NCBI GenBank assembly: GCA_015065385.1
Contig: SVQK01000120.1
Coordinates: 31,696 to 95,695 of the forward strand
DNA: 64,000 nt
Origin: Oscillospiraceae bacterium
GTDB lineage: Bacteria > Bacillota > Clostridia > Oscillospirales > CAG-272
Direction: 5' to 3'
The position numbers and the translations under genes are program-made. The notes under the pieces were generated by a model that saw only the letters and a list, made by a program, of their open reading frames with translations, was not told the DNA's origin and searched no databases. Below are positions 34,914 through 43,247 of this stretch, piece after piece; within the stretch, counting starts at the first letter, position 1, and every line of letters begins with the position of its first letter.

Positions 34914-35732
34914 ATGCGGATCGAGCGGGAAGAGGCGCGCAGGATCATGGAAAAGGATCCCGTCCGCTGGCTTTACGTCCTCTTGGATCTGGACGATCCG
35001 ATCCGGCGGGACGGGCTGTCCGTTTACCGGACGGAGGGCGGATTGGCGGTCGTGTCGGATTATGCCGAGGAGACGACGGTCCGCCTGTACGCTCCGGATC
35101 TTTGCCTGCTCGAAGAGACGGCGTCCGATCCGGCCGTGGGAGAGGGAACCCGGTTCTGCTTCTGCGCCGGATTGCCGGAACAGATTCGGGATCTTCCCCG
35201 CAGCCTGTCCTTCGATCCGGGTACGGGCGGCGTGCTTCTTGCGCGGGAGGACGGACGGCGTACCATCGACCGGTACGGGCTGTTCGGCACCTGCCGGGAA
35301 CTGAACCGGGCCCGAATACCGGAGGGATTCGACGTGCGTCTGTATTTCGCCGGGAACTGCCCCGACGCCGCCGGATTTCCGGATTCCGCCCCGTGGCGCG
35401 CCTTTGTCCGGAGCCTTGACGACCGAGAGCCGGGGGACAGGATCTGGCTGGCCCGAAACCGCTCGAACGGGGAGGCGGCGGGCTACCTCTGGACGGCTGA
35501 GACCGAACGCGCCTTTGACGATATCGTGAATCTCTTTGTCGGCCCGGAATACCGGAGGCGGGGGATCGCGCGCTCTCTTCTGACCCTCTACGCATTCGAC
35601 GCGGAGGCGCGGGGGAGGGGAGCCTATTACGGATACGCCCTTTCCCCGGAATCCGCCGCCCTTGCCCGCTCTATGGGCTTCTGCCCGATTTGGGGAGAGA
35701 CGGTCAGCCTTTTTGCCCGCCCGCGCGGCTGA
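34914..35732 (+). CDS. GNAT-family N-acetyltransferase with a divergent N-terminal half
   Basis: 272 residues. The C-terminal half (about 165-270) is a GNAT domain: IVNLFVGPEYRRRGIARSLL is the acetyl-CoA-binding loop (R/Q-x-x-G-x-A) and SPESAALARSMGFCPI the last strand. The N-terminal half may be a second, degenerate GNAT-like module. ATG at 34914 has TGAGGGGAGG upstream. The 50-bp gap to the next gene with no promoter suggests co-transcription with the dehydrogenase. Substrate unknown. Confidence 0.78.
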   Translation: MRIEREEARRIMEKDPVRWLYVLLDLDDPIRRDGLSVYRTEGGLAVVSDYAEETTVRLYAPDLCLLEETASDPAVGEGTRFCFCAGLPEQIRDLPRSLSFDPGTGGVLLAREDGRRTIDRYGLFGTCRELNRARIPEGFDVRLYFAGNCPDAAGFPDSAPWRAFVRSLDDREPGDRIWLARNRSNGEAAGYLWTAETERAFDDIVNLFVGPEYRRRGIARSLLTLYAFDAEARGRGAYYGYALSPESAALARSMGFCPIWGETVSLFARPRG

Positions 35733-35782
35733 GCCGGAGCACGGGAGCGGACCGAAGATCAACACAAGAAAGGAAACGCAAG

Positions 35783-36808
35783 ATGAAACTCGCGCTGTTT
35801 GACGCAAAGCCCTACGATATGCCCGGATTCGACAAGTACGGAAAAGAACGGGGCATCGAGATCAAGTACTACGAAACCAAGCTCAACGAGGACACCGTCT
35901 CGCTGGCGCAGGGAGCGGACGCCGTATGCGTGTTCGTCAACGACACGGTGAACGCCGCGGTGATCGACCGGCTTGCGGAATACGGCGTGAAGGCCGTCCT
36001 TCTGCGCTGCGCCGGGTACAACAACGTGGACGTCGAATACTGCTTCGGAAAGATCCACGTCATGCGCGTCCCCGCCTATTCGCCCTACGCCGTCGCCGAG
36101 CACGCCATGGCCCTGCTGCTCACCTCCATCCGCCGCATCCACAAGGCCTATATCCGCACCAAGGACTTCAATTTCAGCCTGAACGGCCTGACCGGATTCG
36201 ATCTTCACGGTAAGACGGTGGGCGTGGTCGGGACCGGACGGATCGGGCGCGTCTTCATCGATATCTGCCGCGGATTCGGCATGAAGGTCATCGCCTACGA
36301 CAAGTTCCCCGCGGACGGGATCGACTATGTGACGCTGGACGAGCTGTTCGCGCGGGCGGATATCATTTCCCTCCACTGCCCCCTGACCGGGGAGACCCGC
36401 CACCTCATCGGCCGCGAATCCATCGGGCGGATGAAAAAGGGCGTCGTGATCGTCAATACCTCCCGCGGCGGGCTCATCGACTCGGAAGCCCTGCTCGAGG
36501 GGATCAAGGAGCGGAAGATCGGCGCGGCTTGTCTCGACGTGTACGAGGAGGAGTCCGACGTGTTCTTCCGGGATTTCTCCGGCCACATCGTGGAGGACGA
36601 CACCCTCGCCCGCCTCATGACCATGCCGAATGTGCTGGTCACCTCCCATCAGGCGTTTCTGACGGAGGAGGCCCTTGACAACATCGCCGCCGCCACGGTG
36701 GACAACCTCATGGAGTTCTCGGATACCGGACTCTGCCCGAACGAGCTCTGCTACCGGTGCGGGAGAATCGAGGAGTGCCGCAAGGAGCGCCGGGAGAAGT
36801 GCTTCTGA
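35783..36808 (+). CDS. ldhA: D-lactate dehydrogenase-like 2-hydroxyacid dehydrogenase
   Basis: 341 residues of the D-2-hydroxyacid dehydrogenase family, which reduces pyruvate to D-lactate with NADH. The NAD site VGVVGTGRIGRVFIDIC (about 147-163), the catalytic Arg in NTSRGGLID, the Glu in the EEESDVFF region and the His in SHQAFLT are all present, and NEVCFG-type D-LDH features such as RCAGYNNVDVE are seen. The tail has a cluster of Cys (LCYRCGRIEECRKERREKCF), as in some clostridial members. ATG at 35783 has AAAGGA upstream. Probably a fermentation enzyme for NAD+ regeneration. Confidence 0.87.
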   Translation: MKLALFDAKPYDMPGFDKYGKERGIEIKYYETKLNEDTVSLAQGADAVCVFVNDTVNAAVIDRLAEYGVKAVLLRCAGYNNVDVEYCFGKIHVMRVPAYSPYAVAEHAMALLLTSIRRIHKAYIRTKDFNFSLNGLTGFDLHGKTVGVVGTGRIGRVFIDICRGFGMKVIAYDKFPADGIDYVTLDELFARADIISLHCPLTGETRHLIGRESIGRMKKGVVIVNTSRGGLIDSEALLEGIKERKIGAACLDVYEEESDVFFRDFSGHIVEDDTLARLMTMPNVLVTSHQAFLTEEALDNIAAATVDNLMEFSDTGLCPNELCYRCGRIEECRKERREKCF

Positions 36809-36887
36809 GCCGCGCCGCAGTCGGTGAAAACGGGCGGAACCATCCGGACCGCTGATTGGTTGTTTCCCGCGTTTTTCCGTTTCCTCC

Positions 36888-36916
36888 TTGCCAAGAGGCG
36901 CGATCGATGCTATAAT
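36888..36916 (+). promoter_or_regulatory. Promoter of the epimerase operon
   Basis: TTGCCA (36888-36893), 17-bp spacer, TATAAT (36911-36916). Confidence 0.85.
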
Positions 36917-36967
36917 AAACAGTGAATCCGGACCGCGCGGAACCGGATCCGGAACAAGGAGAGCGTC

Positions 36968-37633
36968 ATGCTGACCTCATTCGTATCCCCCTCCATGATG
37001 TGCGTGGACTACCGCCGCTTCGCCGAGACCCTCAGAACCTTTGAAGAGGCGGGCGTCGAGCTGCTCCATGTGGACGTCATGGACGGCGTGTTTGTGAAGA
37101 ACTATACCCTCGGCACCGATTTCTGCCGGAATCTGCGGAAGATGACCTCCATTCCGCTGGATCTGCACCTGATGATCACGGAGCCGGAGTGGAAAATCCC
37201 GTGGTTTGACGTGCAGCCCGGGGAATGGGTTTCCGTCCACGCGGAGGCCACCGGACACCTGCAGCGCGCCTTGGCCGCGATCCGGTCCGCCGGAGGCAAG
37301 CCCGTGTGCGCCCTGAACCCGGCGACGCCCCTTGACGTTCTGGACTATGTCCTCGACGATATCGACGCCGTACTGCTCATGACGGTGAATCCGGGTTTCG
37401 CCGGACAGAAGCTGATCCCGGCGACGCTCCGGAAAATCGCCGACTGCCGCCGGTATCTGGACGAGCGGGGCGGGGGTGGGATCCGGATCGAAACGGACGG
37501 AAACGTGAGCTTCGAGAACGCCGTGAAGATGCGGGCAGCCGGGGCGGATACCTTCGTCGCCGGATCCTCCTCGGTGTTCCGCGGCGAAGATCTCAGATCG
37601 AACATCGAACATCTGCGGAGGTGCGTGACATGA
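36968..37633 (+). CDS. Ribulose-phosphate 3-epimerase family protein
   Basis: 221 residues, TIM barrel. Metal and catalytic motifs match the family: LLHVDVMDGVFV (His, Asp), LDLHLMITEP (His), MTVNPGFAGQ and ETDGNVS (catalytic Asp). Members act on D-ribulose 5-phosphate or related ketose phosphates such as allulose 6-phosphate; the differences from housekeeping Rpe (E-T-D-G-N in place of D-G-G) hint at a different sugar. The stop overlaps the next start (ATGA). With the dehydrogenase and sugar symporter downstream it looks catabolic rather than housekeeping (inference). Confidence 0.85.
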   Translation: MLTSFVSPSMMCVDYRRFAETLRTFEEAGVELLHVDVMDGVFVKNYTLGTDFCRNLRKMTSIPLDLHLMITEPEWKIPWFDVQPGEWVSVHAEATGHLQRALAAIRSAGGKPVCALNPATPLDVLDYVLDDIDAVLLMTVNPGFAGQKLIPATLRKIADCRRYLDERGGGGIRIETDGNVSFENAVKMRAAGADTFVAGSSSVFRGEDLRSNIEHLRRCVT

Positions 37634-38961
37634 GGTTTGATCTCGCGGAGCTTTTGAAAAACGACGGGTTCCTCTGCCCGTCCTGCGGAAGACGGCATTT
37701 CGGCGGACTGAAAGACTGCGCGATCGGCAGGGGGGCGTCCGACCGCGTTCCGGAGCTGCTTCGGAAATACGGGTCGAAAAAGCCCTTTCTGCTCGCAGAC
37801 AGGGACACATGGCAGGCCGCGGGGGAGAGGGTGACCCGGACGCTTGACGGAGCCGGGATCCCTTATTCCGTTCACATCGTCCGGAGGAAAAAGCCCGCGC
37901 CGGACGAGCGGATCGTCGGAGAGGCCGTCATGTTCTGTCCGGCAGACGCGGATTCCGTGATCGCCGTTGGATCCGGCGTGCTGAACGACACCGGGAAGAT
38001 CCTGTCCGCCGCCCGCGGGATCCCCGATCTCATTGTCGGCACCGCGCCCTCGATGGACGGATTCGCCTCCGGAACCTCTTCCATGGAGCGGGAAGGACTC
38101 AAGGTCTCCCTCCCCTCGAAATGCCCGGACGCGGTGATCGCGGACGCGGACATTCTCGCCTCGGCTCCGGTCCATATGATCCGCTCCGGAATCGGGGACA
38201 TGCTGGCGAAGTTCGTGAGCATTGCCGAATGGAAGATCGCCGCTCTGCTGGTCGGGGATTTCTACTGCGATACCGTGGCCGGGATCGTCCGTCATGCCCT
38301 GTCCGTCACGATGGACGCGGGACCTGCGGCGGTCGCGGGGGACGGGGACGCGGCGGCGAGGCTGGCGGAGGGGCTGGTGGTCTCGGGACTTGCCATGAAC
38401 TACGCGGGCATTTCCCGTCCCGCCTCGGGCATGGAGCATTACGTCTCCCACATCCTCGACATGAGGGCCCTCGCCTTCGGTACGCCCGCGGATCTGCACG
38501 GGATCCAGTGCGGCATCGCGTCGCTCGAGGTGATCCGGGCTTACGAGCGGCTGGCTGAGTGGGAGTGGAACCGGGAAAAGGCGCTGGCCTCCGTCCGCTC
38601 GTTTGATCCGGAGGCTTGGAACGCGCATCTTCGGGAATGGCTCGGGGAAGGCGCGGAGTCCATGATCCGGGGAGAGGCGCGGGAAGGGAAGTACGATCCC
38701 GAAAAGCACGCCGCGCGTCTGGAACGCATCTTTGAGAATCAGGATGGCATCCGGGAGATTATTGCGGAGCTGCCGTCCTCCCGGGAGCTCGAGGACTACA
38801 TGAAGCGCATTGGCCATCCGACGTCGTTTTCCGAGATCGGCGTGCCGGACAGGGATGCGCGCGAGGCCTTTCTCATGGCGAAGGATATCCGGGACAAATA
38901 CGTCCTCGGGCGGCTTCTCTGGGATCTCGGACTGCTCGGCGAGTTTGCAGAGACTTTGTAG
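37630..38961 (+). CDS. sn-glycerol-1-phosphate dehydrogenase-like protein (AraM/EgsA family)
   Basis: 443 residues. An N-terminal CPSCGRRHF motif precedes the NAD-binding region IAVGSGVLNDTGK, GTAPSMDGFASGTS, and metal ligands in the IRSGIGDMLAK, SGMEHYVSH and DLHGIQCGI segments, all as in iron-type alcohol dehydrogenase/AraM proteins. Start ATG at 37630 is preferred to GTG at 37621, because GGAGGT (37617-37622) is correctly spaced from the ATG. In Bacillus, AraM is encoded in the arabinose operon and makes glycerol 1-phosphate; here the partners are an epimerase and a sugar symporter. The true substrate may be another polyol or sugar phosphate. Confidence 0.85.
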   Translation: MRFDLAELLKNDGFLCPSCGRRHFGGLKDCAIGRGASDRVPELLRKYGSKKPFLLADRDTWQAAGERVTRTLDGAGIPYSVHIVRRKKPAPDERIVGEAVMFCPADADSVIAVGSGVLNDTGKILSAARGIPDLIVGTAPSMDGFASGTSSMEREGLKVSLPSKCPDAVIADADILASAPVHMIRSGIGDMLAKFVSIAEWKIAALLVGDFYCDTVAGIVRHALSVTMDAGPAAVAGDGDAAARLAEGLVVSGLAMNYAGISRPASGMEHYVSHILDMRALAFGTPADLHGIQCGIASLEVIRAYERLAEWEWNREKALASVRSFDPEAWNAHLREWLGEGAESMIRGEAREGKYDPEKHAARLERIFENQDGIREIIAELPSSRELEDYMKRIGHPTSFSEIGVPDRDAREAFLMAKDIRDKYVLGRLLWDLGLLGEFAETL

Positions 38962-38997
38962 AATACTATTTGAGACGAAACGGAAGGAACAAGCAAC

Positions 38998-40386
38998 ATG
39001 GCAGACAACAAAGAGAACGGGACGGCTCTGAAAAAGCTGTCCACCGGCAAGGTCTGGTGCTTTGCCGTCGGTCAGTTCGGGTGGTCGGTGCTGGCCGCCC
39101 TGATTTCCAGCTGGCTGGTGAACTACTATCAGCCGGACAAAACGGCCATCGAGGACGGGCAGACCCTGTTCCTCCCCGAAGGCCGGGTGATTTTCGGGAT
39201 CCTCACCATCCTCGGCGCGATCACGGCGTTCGGCCGGGTGTTCGACGCCGTCACGGACCCTCTTGTAGCATCCGCGTCCGACAAGTGCAAGTCGAAGGAC
39301 GGACGGCGCATCCCCTTCATGCGCGCCGCGGCTGTTCCCTTCGCCCTGTGCTGCATTCTGACCTTCTGGTCGCCCGTCAACGGGACCTCGTGGATCAACG
39401 CGGCGTTCCTCTTCGTGGTCATCACGCTGTTCTACCTCTTCATGACCATGTACTGCACGCCGTATAACGCCCTGATCCCGGAGCTCGGAACGGATCAGCG
39501 GACCCGCATGGCTATTTCGACCGCGATCTCCTTCACCTTCATCGCCGGTACCGCCGTGGCCTACGTCGCGCCGGTGATCTGGGGCTTCTTCGAGGGGTTC
39601 CTCCCGCGCGTGACCTCCATCCGCTTGACCTTCACCGTCCTGTCCCTGATCGGGCTTGTGTGCATGTTCGTTCCGGTCTTTACGATTCGGGAAAAGGACT
39701 ATGTGAACGTGACCCCGTCCGAAGGGACCGCGCTCCACTCTCTCGGAGCTACCTTCCGCAACCGGGACTTCCGGATCTTCGTCGCGTCCGATATCGCGTA
39801 CTTCCTCGGGATCACCATGTTCCAGACCGCGCTGCCCTTCTTCGTGACGTCCCTTCTGAAACTGGAGGAAGGCATGTCCACCGTCTATTTCGTTCTGATG
39901 ACGGCTTTGTCCGTGCTGTTCTACATCCCGATCAACAAGCTCACGCGGATCCTCGGCAAGCGGAAGCTCATCCTGATCGCCTTTGTGATTTTCACCGTGA
40001 GCTTCCTTTACACCGCGGCGTTCGGCGAGAGCCTGCCGATCCCGCCGACCGTTCAGGGCTATCTGCTCTGCGTGCTTGCGTCCCCCGCCATGGCCATTTT
40101 CGGGATCCTGCCCCAGGCCGTCGTGGCGGATATCGCCGAATGCGACGCAATCGACACGAAGGAGGAACGCGCGGGCATGTTCTACGCCGCCCGGACCTTC
40201 GCCTTCAAGCTGGGTCAGTCCATCGCCATGCTGATGGTGACGGCTTTTGCCACCATCGGAGCGGATACCGGCCTCGGCTACCGGATCACCGCCCTTGCCG
40301 CGGCCGCCGTCTGTGTCCTCGGAGGCGTGCTGTTCTTCTTCTACAACGAAAAGAAGGTTTACGCGAAGATCTTGAAAAAGAACTGA
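38998..40386 (+). CDS. GPH-family (glycoside-pentoside-hexuronide) cation:sugar symporter
   Basis: 462 residues with 12 hydrophobic helices. It has the MelB/GPH motifs FGRVFDAVTDPLVASASDKCKSKDGRRIPFM (Asp in the helix-2 cation site) and FYLFMTMYCTPYNALIPEL, and a central cytoplasmic loop with basic residues. Imports a sugar or sugar acid with Na+ or H+. ATG at 38998 has GGAAGGA upstream. It closes the operon with the epimerase and the AraM-like dehydrogenase, making uptake of the operon's substrate its likely job. A strong terminator follows. Confidence 0.87.
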   Translation: MADNKENGTALKKLSTGKVWCFAVGQFGWSVLAALISSWLVNYYQPDKTAIEDGQTLFLPEGRVIFGILTILGAITAFGRVFDAVTDPLVASASDKCKSKDGRRIPFMRAAAVPFALCCILTFWSPVNGTSWINAAFLFVVITLFYLFMTMYCTPYNALIPELGTDQRTRMAISTAISFTFIAGTAVAYVAPVIWGFFEGFLPRVTSIRLTFTVLSLIGLVCMFVPVFTIREKDYVNVTPSEGTALHSLGATFRNRDFRIFVASDIAYFLGITMFQTALPFFVTSLLKLEEGMSTVYFVLMTALSVLFYIPINKLTRILGKRKLILIAFVIFTVSFLYTAAFGESLPIPPTVQGYLLCVLASPAMAIFGILPQAVVADIAECDAIDTKEERAGMFYAARTFAFKLGQSIAMLMVTAFATIGADTGLGYRITALAAAAVCVLGGVLFFFYNEKKVYAKILKKN

Positions 40387-40408
40387 GTTTCTCTGAAACA
40401 TAAAACTG

Positions 40409-40446
40409 CCGCGCCGTCTCCCGTACAAAGGAAACGGCGCGGTTTT
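40409..40446 (+). terminator. Terminator of the epimerase operon
   Basis: CCGCGCCGT / ACGGCGCGG stem with T-rich tail TTTTCC; the complementary side has AAAA, so it may also stop the convergent repressor transcript. Confidence 0.88.
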
Positions 40447-40481
40447 CCGCTGTATTCGAATGTTCAGGCCCCGGAGTCTCT

Positions 40482-41126
40482 TTACCGGACCGTGCTCTGG
40501 AAGGCGACGGCTTTTCCGAGGATGCGGACCTCTTCCAACTCCAGACCCAGATAGACGAAGGGCTCGTAGCGGGCGTTTTCCGGCGCGAGAACCAGCTTGT
40601 TCCGCTCGGGATAATAGAACACCCGTTTGAGCGTCGCTTCGCCGTTGATGATCACCGCCGCGATGTCCCCGTTTTCAACCATGGGAACCTGCTTGATGAA
40701 GACCAGATCCCCGTCGCAGATCCGCGCGCCGACCATGCTGTCCCCCTTGGCCCGGAGGCAGAAGTCCGCGTCGATGTCGCTCATAACGTCCACGAAGCTC
40801 TCCCGGTCCTCGTCGGCGAAAATCGGTTCGCCGCACGCAATGTCGCCGAGCAGGGGATACCGGTTGCGGGACGCGGAGAGGAATCCGTCCCGCTCGCCGT
40901 CGGTCGGGGTGACGGTCGGCAGGGTGGGCTTGCGGAACTCTTCTCCCGCCAGAAGGTAGTCGAGGGTGACGCTGAAATACGCCGCTAATCTCTTGGCCGT
41001 GTCAAGATCCGGATTGGTGCGGCCCGTCTCCCACTGGCTGATGGCGGTCTGGTGCACGCCGAGCGTTTCGGCCAGCTTGACCTGAGAGATGCCCTTCTCC
41101 TTGCGCAGCTGCTTGATCCTGTTCAT
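40482..41126 (-). CDS. XRE-family transcriptional repressor with S24 autopeptidase domain (LexA/CI-like)
   Basis: 214 residues. An N-terminal helix-turn-helix (about 1-60, ISQVKLAETLGVHQTAISQWETG) is followed by an S24 domain (about 90-214): catalytic Ser in KGDSMVGA, Lys in EATLKRVFY, and an expected self-cleavage site at ACGEP (Cys-Gly). Such proteins repress damage-response or prophage genes and are inactivated by RecA-stimulated self-cleavage. Its own promoter carries TTTGAAT in the spacer and a TTTGAAC copy downstream, possible autoregulatory sites. No phage genes adjoin it, so it may serve a chromosomal SOS-like set; a similar site lies before the polymerase gene at 60256. Confidence 0.87.
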   Translation of the reverse strand: MNRIKQLRKEKGISQVKLAETLGVHQTAISQWETGRTNPDLDTAKRLAAYFSVTLDYLLAGEEFRKPTLPTVTPTDGERDGFLSASRNRYPLLGDIACGEPIFADEDRESFVDVMSDIDADFCLRAKGDSMVGARICDGDLVFIKQVPMVENGDIAAVIINGEATLKRVFYYPERNKLVLAPENARYEPFVYLGLELEEVRILGKAVAFQSTVR

Positions 41127-41140
41127 TTATACGGTCTCCT

Positions 41141-41196
41141 TGTTCAAATAGCAGGGATGATATCTATATTATATTAGATCGCCTCATTCAAATCAA
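41141..41196 (-). promoter_or_regulatory. Promoter and putative operators of the S24 repressor
   Basis: Minus strand TTGATT (41191-41196), 17-bp spacer, TATAAT (41168-41173). TTTGAAT lies at 41187-41193, overlapping the -35, and ATTTGAACA lies at 41142-41150 in the leader. Binding is inferred from the repetition, not shown. Confidence 0.75.
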
Positions 41197-41259
41197 GCCC
41201 TTTCGGAAAAAAGTTTTTAATTTTTTTTGAATATTTTGTCATTCCGCGAAGCCCCTCGG

Positions 41260-41288
41260 TTGACAAGCCGGACGTCCGCTGTTATAAT
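41260..41288 (+). promoter_or_regulatory. Promoter of the amidohydrolase gene
   Basis: TTGACA (41260-41265), 17-bp spacer, TATAAT (41283-41288): perfect consensus. Confidence 0.9.
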
Positions 41289-41340
41289 GAATCAGAATCT
41301 GCCGCAATTTCACATCAATCAATGTTTACCGGAGGACGCC

Positions 41341-42489
41341 ATGCTGATTCGGAACGGAACCATTTACGACGCTGTACACAGAGATCCCTATACCGCCCAT
41401 ATCCGGATCGAAAACGGAAAAATCGCCGCTGTCGGACCGGAGCTCGTTCCCCTCGAAGGGGAAGAGACATTCGACGCCGCCGGACTTCGGGTGTATCCAG
41501 GTCTTGTGGACGCCCACAGCCACATCGGACTGGACGACTACGGGATCGGATCGCCCGGACAGGATTACAACGAGTACAACGATCCGGTCACACCCCAGCT
41601 CCGCGCGGTGGACAGCTTTTATCCCGGAGACCTCGCCATTCCCCACGCGCTCTCGGCGGGCGTCACCACGGTCTGCGCCGGCCCCGGATCCTCCAACGTT
41701 CTCGGAGGGACCTTCGTCGCCGTGAAGCTCTGGGGGAACTGCGTGGACGACATGCTGGTGAAGAAGGAAGCCGCGATGAAGTGCGCGTTCGGCGAGAATC
41801 CCAAGCGGTGCTATGCCTCCAAGGGCGTCGCGGCCCGCATGACCGTGGCGGCGAAGCTCCGGGAGACGCTTTTCAAGGCCCGGGAGTACATGGAAAAGCT
41901 GGACGCCGCCGGAGACGATCCCTCGAAGAAGCCGGGATTTGACATGAAGTACGAGTCACTCCTTCCCGTGCTCCGCGGCGAGATCCCCCTGAAGGCCCAC
42001 GCCCACCGTTCGGACGATATCTGCACCGCGATCCGCATCGCCAAGGAGTTCGGCGTGAAGCTGACCGTCGAGCACTGCACCGAAGGCCACCTCATCGTGG
42101 ACGAGCTGGTCCGGGCGGGAGTTCCCGTCGCCGTGGGGCCGTCCCTGACCTCCGCCTCCAAGTCCGAGCTGCTCTATAAGACCTTCGAGACGCCCGGTAT
42201 CCTTGCGAAAGCGGGCCTGTCCGTCAGCATCATCACGGACGCCCCGGTCATTCCGCAGGAGTATCTTCCCCTCTGCGCGGGACTGGCGGTCAAGGCGGGC
42301 ATGGATCCCTTCGACGCCCTGCGCGCCATCACGATCAACCCCGCCCGCCACATCGGCATCGAGGACCGCGTCGGCTCGATCGAATGCGGAAAGGACGCCG
42401 ACCTCGTCCTCGCCGGAGGAGATATCATGGAAGCCGGCACAAAGGTCGCGCGCGTGTATGTGGACGGAATCCTGCGGGTCGGCGCATAA
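41341..42489 (+). CDS. Metal-dependent amidohydrolase
   Basis: 382 residues. The metal-site motif VYPGLVDAHSHIGLDD (about 56-71), internal His in LKAHAHRSDD and VEHCTEGH, and the catalytic Asp in IITDAP place it in the amidohydrolase superfamily, near the imidazolonepropionase/dihydroorotase-like hydrolases. The C-terminus returns to the small beta domain (KDADLVLAGGDIMEAGTKV). ATG at 41341 follows GGAGG. It stands alone with its own promoter and terminator. Substrate unknown. Confidence 0.85.
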   Translation: MLIRNGTIYDAVHRDPYTAHIRIENGKIAAVGPELVPLEGEETFDAAGLRVYPGLVDAHSHIGLDDYGIGSPGQDYNEYNDPVTPQLRAVDSFYPGDLAIPHALSAGVTTVCAGPGSSNVLGGTFVAVKLWGNCVDDMLVKKEAAMKCAFGENPKRCYASKGVAARMTVAAKLRETLFKAREYMEKLDAAGDDPSKKPGFDMKYESLLPVLRGEIPLKAHAHRSDDICTAIRIAKEFGVKLTVEHCTEGHLIVDELVRAGVPVAVGPSLTSASKSELLYKTFETPGILAKAGLSVSIITDAPVIPQEYLPLCAGLAVKAGMDPFDALRAITINPARHIGIEDRVGSIECGKDADLVLAGGDIMEAGTKVARVYVDGILRVGA

Positions 42490-42511
42490 CGTCGGCTGAC
42501 TGAAAAACGAT

Positions 42512-42570
42512 CGGACTGTCCGTCCGTTTCCCGCCCGATCGGGAGAGCGCGGACAGCCCGGTTTCTCTCT
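42512..42570 (+). terminator. Terminator of the amidohydrolase gene
   Basis: CGGACTGTCCG / CGGACAGCCCG stem with an inner hairpin, followed by GTTTCTCTCTTTT. Confidence 0.7.
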
Positions 42571-42678
42571 TTTCCGGATTTTTGAAGGCGCAGACGATTT
42601 TTCGCCGTTCAATTCGGAAAAACCGGAATGTGACACAATTTGTGACACGTTTTTTGTCGGTTCGCCGCGGAAAAAGGC

Positions 42679-42708
42679 TTGACAATTCAAGGCGTTTTAG
42701 TATATAAT
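42679..42708 (+). promoter_or_regulatory. Promoter of the small acidic protein gene
   Basis: TTGACA (42679-42684), 18-bp spacer, TATAAT (42703-42708). Confidence 0.85.
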
Positions 42709-42777
42709 GATGTTTGTCGGGATTCCATCTTCTTTGGCAATCTTCATCATTATCCCCCCAAAAGGAACTCGTGTGCA

Positions 42778-43143
42778 ATGCTCCTGAAACATCGACAATT
42801 TGATATCCCCCCGGACGAAACCATTCTGCTCGACAAGCACGGGAAACCGGTCCTGGACAAGGACGGGCATCCCGTATTCATAGAAAAATCCCTCGGCAGC
42901 CGCCCCATCGGAGCGACCGACCGGGAAGACGATTTCGGCGAACTTCCTCCCGATCCCCGGGAACGGGACAACAGCAGACTGGACGACCTCCCGCCTTCCC
43001 CGGATTCTCCTGAGAAAGAAGGGTCGGGAGAGGACGCCGCGATCGTTCTGCCGGATCCGGACGACGGCGATAAGAAAGAGCGGGGATCGGACCCCTTGAT
43101 CTCCCTGCTGGACGAGGAATTCAACAGCGCTCCCGAGCCGTGA
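42778..43143 (+). CDS. Small acidic hypothetical protein
   Basis: 121 residues, strongly acidic and Pro/Asp-rich, predicted largely disordered. The N-terminus (about 10-45) has a repeat-like ILLDKHGKPVLDKDGHPVFI segment; the rest is low complexity (DLPPSPDSPEKEGSGED). No signal peptide or membrane segment. The consensus promoter supports expression; ATG at 42778 is 14 or so bases after AAAGGA, longer than usual. About 100 bases separate it from the next gene. No family recognised. Confidence 0.6.
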   Translation: MLLKHRQFDIPPDETILLDKHGKPVLDKDGHPVFIEKSLGSRPIGATDREDDFGELPPDPRERDNSRLDDLPPSPDSPEKEGSGEDAAIVLPDPDDGDKKERGSDPLISLLDEEFNSAPEP

Positions 43144-43247
43144 GAAGCGCCCGATCGCGGATCGAAGCGGCAGAGGACGGCGCGGGCGGACCCTGAGCGG
43201 ACGGCATTTTGAAATCGGAACAGCCAAAGGCGGAAAGGCGGCGTACT

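Noticed and set aside
37345..40428. Long (1027-codon) minus-strand open frame
   Set aside because: It is antisense to the epimerase, AraM-like and symporter genes and has the same shadow composition. No ribosome binding site or motif supports it.
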